This document shows positions 14,619-21,472 of a stretch of 64,000 bases of DNA, one piece after another. The translations under genes were made by a program, and so were the position numbers. The DNA comes from JAYWGN01 sp043778255 (GTDB lineage: Bacteria > Bacteroidota > Bacteroidia > Chitinophagales > Chitinophagaceae). The notes under the pieces were generated by a model. The model did no database searches. It was not told the origin of the DNA and saw only the letters and a program-made list of their open reading frames with translations. Location: assembly GCA_043778255.1 (NCBI GenBank), contig JAYWGN010000026.1:1-64000 (forward strand). The letters run 5' to 3'. Numbering within the stretch: the first letter of the stretch is position 1; the number at the start of each line of letters is the position of its first letter.

Positions 14619-17285
14619 ATGCAAGTTACAATATATAACAACATAACAGATACAAAAAGTACAAATATTACCACCATTACCAAATTTTTGGGTAGTATAA
14701 AAAGTGGTGAAGCTGCACCACAAATAAATACTATTAGGGACTTTGTGGCAACTAACAATATGGTAGTAGTAAAGCAATTAAAAACAGCTTTACAATGTAT
14801 AACTACTAGTGGCACATTTGCAGTACGTAATGATAAAGGCTTATTGGTACATAGTGGTTATGTACAAATTGATATTGATAAAGTAAGCAATGTAATTGAT
14901 ACCAAGGCACTACTAGCAAACGACCCTTACACCTTTGCAGCATTTATAAGCCCTACGGGGCAAGGCGTTAAGGTAATAGTAAAAATTGATGGTAATGTAC
15001 ACAATGAAACTTACATAGCCCTTATGGAGTACTACAAAGCCACGTACAGCATTAAAATTGATAGTAGCTGTAAAAGTGTAAGCAAAGCAATGTTTATTAG
15101 TTACGATGCCAAACTTTATTATAATGCTAAAAGCAAAATATTTACAATATCGACAACAGGTACAGAAGCTACACTATTGGTAGAGCAACCAAAGGCAACC
15201 ACCAACAAACCGCAAAGCACCAACACACTACCAAAGCCAAATACAAGCCAAATAAGCCACCCAAAGGCAAATGAAGTAGAAAGGTTAATAGCACAACTAG
15301 AAAGGCAAAATATAGATATTACTGATAACTATAAAGAATGGGTACGAATAGGCTTTGCATTGTGTAATCAATTTGGGGCAAATGGATTAAGCTACTACCA
15401 CCAAATAAGCAAGTGCAATGCTAACTATGAGTATAACAATTGCACTACTCAATACAACAAATGTTTGAAAGGCGAAAATGGCAAAGTAAAAATATCTACT
15501 TTATTTGCCATTGCTAAAAATTACAATGTATTAGCTTACAATGGCACAACTACGGCAGGTGCTGAACGTCCCAAAGCTGCGAGAGCAACCGCCCAAGCAC
15601 CAACCGAACCAACCGAAAGTACCAATAATGGCACAACCACGGCAGGTGCTGAACGTCCCAAGGCGGTAAGAGCAACGGCCGATGGGCCAGCTTTGCCTAT
15701 GGCCAATAACAATTTGGGCCCTGGCCCAGCAACTACAACAACTGAACCAGGTGAACCTACCGAACCTGGCAAAGCAACCAAACCTAAAAAAGTAAATACG
15801 GCAAGAATTAATCAAATATTGGAAAAAATAATTTTTTATTATCCAATTACTAAAACAGATATGGAGGGCAACGAGGTTGTAAATGATTGCGGTATTGACT
15901 ATGTAGAATTTAATAACTTATTATTAAGTTTTGGTTTTCGCCGTTACGATGTAGGCATTGAAAGTTGGTTTATACATATTGAAAATAAGGTAATAAAATT
16001 TGTAACCATTGCACAAATACAAGATTATTTTATAAGCTACCTCGATAAGCTACCACCTACATTAAACAAAGGCGTTACTAAAAAAATACTGCTACAAAAA
16101 ATGTATAAAAATATAGGTTTATACTTTTGCGAAAGGCGGTTAAGCCTACTTAAACATAACGAGCCTATACTATTTAACGAAGATACAAAAAACGAGTGCT
16201 ACATATATTACAATAATGGTTATGTAAAGGTTACAAAGCAAGGTTACCAATTATGTAACTACAATACTTTGCAAGGTTATATATGGGATAACCAAATATT
16301 GAAACGTGATTTTAAATATATTGAAGTGGACGGCATAAAGCCAAAGGAATTAGGTAATTATGCAATGTTTTTATACAATGTTTGCAATGGTGATTTAAAG
16401 CGTTTTTATAGCTTACAAACAATTATAGGTTATTTGTTGCATAGCAATATGGAATGTAAACGTAAAGCCATTATACTAACTGATAGCACTATTAGCAACG
16501 AAGATAACGGGCGAACGGGAAAAAGTTTATTAGGGCTTAGTTTAAGTAAATTAAAAAATAGCACAATAATTAATGGTAGGGACTTTGACTATACCAACCG
16601 CTACAAGTACCAAAGTGTGAACCTCGATACACAGCTAATCAATTTAAACGACGTAAAAAAACGGTTTCCGTTTGAAACTTTATACAACGATATTACCGAC
16701 GGCATAAATGTAGAAAAAAAGAACCAACAACCATTTAAGGTATTTTGCAAATTTTGTATAACCACTAATAAAACAATTAGCATAATGGGTGATAGTGCAA
16801 AAGATAGATGTATTGAATTTGAATTTAGTAATTATTATAGTGCCTTAAAAAGTCCATTGGAGGAATTTGGGCAAACGTTTTTTAGTACTGATTGGAATAG
16901 TACCGAATGGAATAAATTTGATAACATATTGCTATGGTGTATTAGGCTTTACTTAGAGTATGGTATAGAGATACCAAAAAATGAAAATTTGGATAAAAGA
17001 AAATTATTAGAAAATACCAATATCGATTTTTTAGATTTTATTGAAGATTGCTTTATCTCAAAAAAAATAGTGTTGGGAGAGGAGTTTGTTCAAAAAGATT
17101 TGTACAACGATTTTTTAAATTTATATGAAGAATATAAGGACGGTAAAAGTAAAGTTGATATTACAATATTTGCAAAATGGTTAAAAACTTTTGCAGTATT
17201 TAGCCATAATATAAATAGTGAAATATTAACAAGGCGAACAGCTGTTAAAAGATTTATGACGTTAATCCCTATACAACAAATTTAA
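14619..17285 (+). CDS. Primase-helicase (BT4734/VirE-N type primase, PriCT-2, D5-like NTPase)
   Basis: A replication protein of 888 residues from the ATG at 14619; in-frame ATGs at 14589 and 14595 are possible but lie on the terminator. The N-terminal domain (about 1-175) has archaeo-eukaryotic-primase-like motifs: IDID (84-87), SPTGQG (111-116) and KID (146-148). A PriCT-2 domain follows (about 217-305), then a Pro/Thr/Ala-rich linker with a duplicated NGTTTAGAERPKA unit. The C-terminal SF3/D5-like NTPase has Walker A GRTGKS (about 631-636), a Walker-B-like LINLND, sensor ITTN and a conserved DRCIEFEF. It should prime and unwind the element's DNA. Confidence 0.9.
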   Translation: MQVTIYNNITDTKSTNITTITKFLGSIKSGEAAPQINTIRDFVATNNMVVVKQLKTALQCITTSGTFAVRNDKGLLVHSGYVQIDIDKVSNVIDTKALLANDPYTFAAFISPTGQGVKVIVKIDGNVHNETYIALMEYYKATYSIKIDSSCKSVSKAMFISYDAKLYYNAKSKIFTISTTGTEATLLVEQPKATTNKPQSTNTLPKPNTSQISHPKANEVERLIAQLERQNIDITDNYKEWVRIGFALCNQFGANGLSYYHQISKCNANYEYNNCTTQYNKCLKGENGKVKISTLFAIAKNYNVLAYNGTTTAGAERPKAARATAQAPTEPTESTNNGTTTAGAERPKAVRATADGPALPMANNNLGPGPATTTTEPGEPTEPGKATKPKKVNTARINQILEKIIFYYPITKTDMEGNEVVNDCGIDYVEFNNLLLSFGFRRYDVGIESWFIHIENKVIKFVTIAQIQDYFISYLDKLPPTLNKGVTKKILLQKMYKNIGLYFCERRLSLLKHNEPILFNEDTKNECYIYYNNGYVKVTKQGYQLCNYNTLQGYIWDNQILKRDFKYIEVDGIKPKELGNYAMFLYNVCNGDLKRFYSLQTIIGYLLHSNMECKRKAIILTDSTISNEDNGRTGKSLLGLSLSKLKNSTIINGRDFDYTNRYKYQSVNLDTQLINLNDVKKRFPFETLYNDITDGINVEKKNQQPFKVFCKFCITTNKTISIMGDSAKDRCIEFEFSNYYSALKSPLEEFGQTFFSTDWNSTEWNKFDNILLWCIRLYLEYGIEIPKNENLDKRKLLENTNIDFLDFIEDCFISKKIVLGEEFVQKDLYNDFLNLYEEYKDGKSKVDITIFAKWLKTFAVFSHNINSEILTRRTAVKRFMTLIPIQQI

Positions 17286-17377
17286 GATAGTATGGTATTA
17301 ATATACCTTATTTACTTAACACACCTAGCACTAAAAATATAAATATAAGCTAGTAAAGGCTTTCAGTAAAAAAAACT

Positions 17378-17632
17378 GTGTAAGGTAGGGCGGTTTGTAC
17401 CTTACACATACCTTACACTACCTTACACTAATTAATTTTTTAGTTATTGGCATTTTTAGGTAAAATGTATGATTTTAAATTTTGAAAAAACGGCAAAAAG
17501 TACCAAAATAGCCCAAAAGTGTAGGGTAAAATGGGATTAGTGTAAGGTAAATGTAGGGTTTTTTTTATGGTTTTGTTATTATAAGTAGCTAAATTACAGG
17601 TAGTTATAAAAAAATGACAGGTGTGTAAGGTA
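17378..17632. repeat. Iteron-like repeats, candidate replication origin
   Basis: TACCTTACAC occurs three times on the plus strand (17398-17407, 17409-17418, 17419-17428) and three times inverted (17378-17387, 17540-17549, 17623-17632), with degenerate forms such as GTGTAGGGTA at 17519. The 459-bp gap has no credible gene. Repeats beside a primase-helicase gene resemble plasmid or satellite origins. Confidence 0.65.
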
Positions 17633-17744
17633 AAATACCTACATCCACACCACACAGTACACAACCACACAGCATCTGCTACTCAAAAGTAGCAATTAAA
17701 AATATTTTAGGAATTACCCTAAATGTAAAAAAAAGTATAAAATT

Positions 17745-18188
17745 ATGGTTAAAATTACCACAAAAAAGCAGTACGAAAGTTTGGAAGGAACTTTTAAAAC
17801 TTTGCTTAACGATTACGTAAAGCAGCAAGATTATTTAGCTAGTCAAGTAAATTTGGGTTTGATGACTGAAAGTGAAAAAACTGAAAAAATAAAGTCATTT
17901 GAAAATGATTTATTTACTTACGATTGGTTACTATTTGCATACAATGTAAAGAACCAAATTAGAGATTTAGAAAATTATTTAACAGATGCTAAAGAGTTAA
18001 CAATTGACAATGAAGCGGAAAGTATCATTACTGAAGTAAACGAAACGCCACCATTGGATAAGCCCGAATATAATTTTAATGATTTAAGGATTGAAATGGA
18101 CGAATACTTAACAGTTGCATTTAAAAATTTAAAAAAAACTTGCAAAAGTTTTGTACTTAATTTGGATAACCAAAAGTACCCTAAATAA
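17745..18188 (+). CDS. Unknown 147-aa charged protein of the element
   Basis: A Lys/Glu-rich protein with probable coiled coil (LEGTFKTLLNDYVKQQDYL, TESEKTEKIKSFENDL, RDLENYLTDAKELTIDNEA). No signal peptide, no recognised domain. It follows the iteron region and ends at a bidirectional terminator facing the zinc-ribbon gene. It could bind the origin or partner the primase, but this is inference from position. Confidence 0.6.
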   Translation: MVKITTKKQYESLEGTFKTLLNDYVKQQDYLASQVNLGLMTESEKTEKIKSFENDLFTYDWLLFAYNVKNQIRDLENYLTDAKELTIDNEAESIITEVNETPPLDKPEYNFNDLRIEMDEYLTVAFKNLKKTCKSFVLNLDNQKYPK

Positions 18189-18202
18189 AATTTTCAAAAT
18201 AA

Positions 18203-18238
18203 AAAAAACCGTTGCAATAGTTGTAACGGTTTTTTTTA
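18203..18238. terminator. Bidirectional terminator between convergent genes
   Basis: AACCGTT / AACGGTT stem (18207-18231) flanked by an A run on the left and a T run on the right. It serves the 147-aa gene (+) and the zinc-ribbon gene (-). Confidence 0.85.
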
Positions 18239-18243
18239 TGCAA

Positions 18244-18618
18244 TTAATAATTTTCTACTATTTCAATTTCACCGGCATCAAATTTATTTTGATACTTCAA
18301 AAAATTTTGGTTATCGAACCAATCTCTATTGTTATCCAAACTATGAGTAAGGTATAAAATTAAATTTTCAAAAGTAATTTGCTCAGGTACATTTTTTCGG
18401 TAGAAACCAAAAAGCACAAAATTTTCTTCAAAAGTTGATAGCTTATTGCTTTGTATAACTTTTTTAAATTCTTCAAGGGATAACCGACTGCTCCCATTTT
18501 CTTTATTTTCGGTTTTTCTCTTACGGTAATCACTTTGTTTACAAGCTGGTGAACAAAATTTCGCATTTTCTTCACCTACAAAGGCAGTATCACACGTAAT
18601 ACATACTTTTTTTGCCAT
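18244..18618 (-). CDS. Zinc-ribbon protein of the element
   Basis: A 124-residue protein with a four-cysteine zinc ribbon at the N-terminus (Cys6-x2-Cys9 and Cys22-x3-Cys26, in KVCITCDTAF and FCSPACKQSDYRKRK) followed by basic residues, suggesting nucleic-acid binding. The C-terminal part (about 45-124) is helical and acidic. It is the only minus-strand gene of the element and is preceded by a 23-bp palindrome at 18655-18677, a natural operator position. It may be a regulator; the exact family is not identified. Confidence 0.7.
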   Translation of the reverse strand: MAKKVCITCDTAFVGEENAKFCSPACKQSDYRKRKTENKENGSSRLSLEEFKKVIQSNKLSTFEENFVLFGFYRKNVPEQITFENLILYLTHSLDNNRDWFDNQNFLKYQNKFDAGEIEIVENY

Positions 18619-18654
18619 ATTTTAGCCGTTTATTATATTAAGGGATTTAGGTAT

Positions 18655-18867
18655 TACAGTAACGTTACGTTACTGTATTTTTGTTTTTATTAGCTGCAAA
18701 GCCTTATAAGCAAAGGTTTACAGCATTATTATACAAATAAAGTATAATATTTGCTTGTGTTACACAGTTGTTACTGGTTTAAGCATAATAATGTTACTAA
18801 TGTTACTGATAGTAATGATAATGATAATAATAATGTTACTGTAACAAAATTAATCAATAAAGTAACA
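18655..18867. repeat. Palindromic TGTTACT array near the right end
   Basis: A 23-bp perfect palindrome (18655-18677; arms TACAGTAACG/CGTTACTGTA) is followed by TGTTACT at 18769, 18792, 18801 and 18834 and inverted at 18861. The copy at 18834-18846 is itself palindromic (TGTTAC-T-GTAACA). No gene is present in this 330-bp gap. It looks like an operator or partition/origin cluster. Confidence 0.6.
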
Positions 18868-18926
18868 GTTTACATATAAATATTATGGCTCAATACTATC
18901 AAAGGCATATATTCTATTCCTTATTT

Positions 18927-18947
18927 GTCAGTACATCGTGTCAGTAA
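18927..18947 (+). repeat. Paired GTCAGTA repeats near the right end
   Basis: GTCAGTA at 18927-18933 and GTCAGTAA at 18940-18947, just inside attR, mirror the pair at 10413-10432. Likely recombinase or excisionase arm sites. Confidence 0.6.
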
Positions 18948-18951
18948 CTAA

Positions 18952-19016
18952 ATAAAAAAACCGCTGAAACTCTTTACTACAAAGGTTTACAGCGGTTATG
19001 TTGGTGGTCTTGCCAA
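18952..19016. repeat. Right attachment-site repeat (attR)
   Basis: 65-bp copy with intact AACCGCTG/CAGCGGTT terminator stem; it overlaps the 3' end of tRNA-Arg(CCT) (19002-19016), so the tRNA stays functional after integration. Confidence 0.9.
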
Positions 19017-19076
19017 GAATCGAACTTGGATCTAAAGTTTAGGAAACTTCTATTCTATCCATTGAACTACAAAACC
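19002..19076 (-). tRNA. tRNA-Arg (anticodon CCT)
   Basis: Reading the minus strand from 19076: acceptor stem GGTTTTG pairs with CAAGACC, anticodon loop TTCCTAA gives anticodon CCT (codon AGG), T loop GTTCGAT is intact and CCA is encoded (19002-19004). Its 3' end is the element's integration target. A terminator hairpin follows within the attachment repeat. Confidence 0.95.
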
Positions 19077-19161
19077 ATATTGGCTGCAAATGTAGCATCA
19101 AAATGGTAAGCTACCATAATAATTATTTCATTTTTTGTAAGTCATAAAATGTTTTTACTTG

Positions 19162-19950
19162 CTAATTCAAATTAGGGGTTCTGCCACCATCTACTTGTAT
19201 GCTGGTACCATTTACATAACTTGCTGCTGGCGAAGCTAAAAAGGCTACAACATTTGCAATTTCGTCGGGTTGCCCAAAACGCCTTGCTGGTATGGCATTC
19301 CGCCATTCTTCCTCTACTTGGTGTAGGGGTTTATTTTGAGTAGTGGCTTGTTTTTCAAGTAGGGTACTTAACCTATCGGTTAGGGTAGCGCCTGGCAACA
19401 CATTGTTAACGGTAATGCCCAAATGCCCAATTTCATTAGCCAACGTTTTGGCCCAACTGGCCACAGCTGCCCTTACTGTATTACTCACTCCTAAGCCATG
19501 CAAAGGTGCTTTTACTGATGTGGATATTATTTGTATAATACGGCCATACCCACTTGCTTCCATACTAGGTATAAATGCTGTAGCAAGTATATGGTTAGCA
19601 ATTAAGTGTTGTTGAAATGTAAGCATAAAAGCCTCAGGGGTAGCAGCTAATAATGCACCTCCTGCTGGGCCACCACTATTGTTAATCAGTATATTTATTT
19701 TATACTTTTCATTTATTGTTTTTGCAATATTTTTTAATCCATCAGCATCAGTAGCATCTACACTAAAGTAGCTATGGGTTTGGCTTTGGCTTATACTTAA
19801 CTGTTGTACCGCTGTTGATAATGCATCTGTATTGCGGGCTAATAATATACAAGTAGCACCCTGTGCTGCTAATGCCTTTGCTGTGGCAAATCCTATACCT
19901 TGCGATCCTCCATTTATAACGGCTACTTTATTAACTAAACTTATATTCAT
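19162..19950 (-). CDS. Short-chain dehydrogenase/reductase lacking the usual Tyr/Lys
   Basis: A 262-residue SDR fold protein resembling FabG-like reductases: NAD(P)-binding GGSQGIG (14-20), structural NNSGG (90-94), and the C-terminal VDGGRTPN. The Ser of the catalytic set is present (ISTS, about 142-145), but the YxxxK motif expected about 12 residues later reads SNTVR (156-160). A divergent SDR subgroup with SNxxR is known, so this may be a lineage feature rather than decay; the activity is uncertain. It is a single gene, divergent from the MFS gene. Confidence 0.8.
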   Translation of the reverse strand: MNISLVNKVAVINGGSQGIGFATAKALAAQGATCILLARNTDALSTAVQQLSISQSQTHSYFSVDATDADGLKNIAKTINEKYKINILINNSGGPAGGALLAATPEAFMLTFQQHLIANHILATAFIPSMEASGYGRIIQIISTSVKAPLHGLGVSNTVRAAVASWAKTLANEIGHLGITVNNVLPGATLTDRLSTLLEKQATTQNKPLHQVEEEWRNAIPARRFGQPDEIANVVAFLASPAASYVNGTSIQVDGGRTPNLN

Positions 19951-19970
19951 AGGTTGTACTTTTATTTTTT

Positions 19971-19978
19971 TATTTTTG
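19971..19978 (+). promoter_or_regulatory. -7 box, possibly leaderless, before the MFS gene
   Basis: TATTTTTG fits TAnnTTTG and ends 4 bp before the ATG at 19983, so transcription would start at or next to the start codon. Confidence 0.45.
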
Positions 19979-19982
19979 TAAA

Positions 19983-21218
19983 ATGTTAGGCAACAATACT
20001 CAATTACAAGTACTAAAGGTAAAAGATTTTAAGCATTTTATACTCGGTAGGTTTTTTTATATAGCTGCTTTACGTATGGTATTTACAGCTATTGGTTATA
20101 TGGTATATGCCATTACTAAAGCTAAGTTTCAATTAGGCTTAATAGGGTTAAGCGAAGTAATACCTGCAATAGCTTTTGCTTTGTATGCCGGTGTAGTGGT
20201 AGATAAAAGTAATAAGAAACACTTAATATTAAAAGCTGAATTTTTGTATTTATTATCTGTATTATTGCTATTACTGGCATTAGCATTGTACCAATATAAG
20301 TATATAACACCTAATAATTTGGTGCTATTATTTTTTGCATTTATGTTTGTAGGTGGCATTATTAGGGCATTTAACGGGCCAGCCCAAAATGCTATTATAG
20401 CACAGTTAGTAACTAAGGAACAGCTAATTGCAGCATCAACTCTAAGCAGCATTACTTGGCTTACAGCAGCAGTAATAGGCCCACTTATAAGCGGTATTTT
20501 ATTGTATTATTGTACTACTATAGTAGTATTTATTGTAATTGCAGTATTTGTAATGGCTTCTATTTTTTTTAAATTAAAAATAAAATCAACCGAAGTATTG
20601 GTACAGAAAGAAACTAAAAACTGGGCTGCTATAAAGGAAGGAATTAAATTTGTATTTAACACCAAAATAATATTGGGTGCTTTAGTACTCGATTTATTTG
20701 CCGTATTATTTGGTGGTTCGGTAGCCTTGTTGCCAGTATATGCTAAGGATATATTGCATGTAAACGAATTGTCGTTGGGTTGGTTAAATGCCGCTGAGTA
20801 TATAGGTAGCTTTATAATCATGTTGTTTTTAGTAATGGTACCTATTAAAAAAAGCCAGGGCAAAAAGCTGCTGTTTGCCGTAGCAGGTTTTGGTTTGTGT
20901 ACTATATTATTTGCAATAAGTACTAGCTTTTGGTATAGTATGTTTGCATTAATTGCTATTGGTTTATTTGATGGTGTAAGTGTAATCGTTAGGGGAAACA
21001 TTTTACAATTATATACCCCAAACGAAATGCGGGGCAGGGTATCGAGTGTTAACTCTGTATTTATAAATAGCAGTAACGAAATTGGTCAGTTTGAAAGCGG
21101 CATAGCTGCAACCCTTATGGGTACAGTGCCTTCGGTAATATTTGGTGGTTGTGTTACATTAGTAGTAGTTGGGTTAGTATGCCTGTATGCACCAAGTGTA
21201 CGTAAATTACAATATTGA
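19983..21218 (+). CDS. Major facilitator superfamily exporter
   Basis: A 411-residue protein with about twelve hydrophobic helices and the split-half arrangement of MFS drug/siderophore exporters (EntS-like, MFS_3). Typical features are LSEVIPAIAFALYAGVVVDK in the first loop, NGPAQNAIIAQLV in the first half and NEMRGRVSSVNSVFI in the second half. The substrate cannot be read from sequence. It is transcribed away from the SDR gene and followed by tandem repeats. Confidence 0.85.
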   Translation: MLGNNTQLQVLKVKDFKHFILGRFFYIAALRMVFTAIGYMVYAITKAKFQLGLIGLSEVIPAIAFALYAGVVVDKSNKKHLILKAEFLYLLSVLLLLLALALYQYKYITPNNLVLLFFAFMFVGGIIRAFNGPAQNAIIAQLVTKEQLIAASTLSSITWLTAAVIGPLISGILLYYCTTIVVFIVIAVFVMASIFFKLKIKSTEVLVQKETKNWAAIKEGIKFVFNTKIILGALVLDLFAVLFGGSVALLPVYAKDILHVNELSLGWLNAAEYIGSFIIMLFLVMVPIKKSQGKKLLFAVAGFGLCTILFAISTSFWYSMFALIAIGLFDGVSVIVRGNILQLYTPNEMRGRVSSVNSVFINSSNEIGQFESGIAATLMGTVPSVIFGGCVTLVVVGLVCLYAPSVRKLQY

Positions 21219-21244
21219 TTTTATATTTTTTTTTATTTTTATTT

Positions 21245-21344
21245 ATCGCAGAGTTTCACTAAGGTTATGGCAGAGTTTCGCAAAGGCTATCGCAGAGTTT
21301 CGCAAAGGCTATTGCATAGTTTCGCAAAGGCTATCGCAAAACGT
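21245..21344. repeat. 22-bp tandem repeats
   Basis: Four 22-bp units (starting at 21245, 21267, 21289 and 21311) of the form ATCGCAGAGTTTCGCAAAGG plus two bases, and a partial fifth. Such units are common intergenic repeats in Bacteroidota. There are no unique spacers, so it is not a CRISPR. Confidence 0.85.
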
Positions 21345-21399
21345 AGTAATAGTACAAGAAGTTGTTGCTATGTTATCAAGTTAATTCTTTAATTCCTTA

Positions 21400-21472
21400 A
21401 TTAGCACATTAGCACATTATCATATTAGCACATATCATATTAGCACATTATCACATTATCACATTAGCACAT
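21400..21472. repeat. 8-bp ATTAGCAC/ATTATCAC tandem array
   Basis: About nine imperfect octamers in a row just after the glgA stop. Together with the 22-bp array it fills the 250-bp gap between the MFS and glgA genes. Confidence 0.8.

Larger units (their letters stand above)
10227..19016. mobile_element. Integrative element in the 3' end of tRNA-Arg(CCT)
   Basis: Two 65-bp direct repeats (10227-10291 and 18952-19016; 64 of 65 identical) enclose a unit with a period of 8725 bp. The right copy contains the last 15 nt of tRNA-Arg(CCT) and its terminator; the left copy is the displaced half of the target. Inside are, in order, a tyrosine recombinase next to the left repeat, an unknown 278-aa protein, an excisionase-like HTH protein, three small unknowns, a primase-helicase, iteron-like repeats, an unknown 147-aa protein and a zinc-ribbon protein. 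No relaxase, portal, capsid or tail gene is seen. It may be a phage satellite or an integrating plasmid; the class is inferred. Confidence 0.9.

Noticed and set aside
15531..15815. Minus-strand open frames opposite the primase linker
   Set aside because: They arise from the GC-richer repeat linker and have no family pattern; the plus-strand primase frame is clear.
10227..19016. Relaxase, mobilisation or capsid genes in the integrative element
   Set aside because: I looked for relaxase HUH, MobA/B-type, terminase and portal patterns and saw none, so conjugative element or complete prophage is not claimed.
20507..21001. 164-codon minus-strand frame inside the MFS gene
   Set aside because: Antisense shadow of membrane helices; the plus-strand MFS reading is coherent across 411 residues.
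21245..21344. Possible CRISPR array
   Set aside because: Units are contiguous without unique spacers and no cas gene is near.
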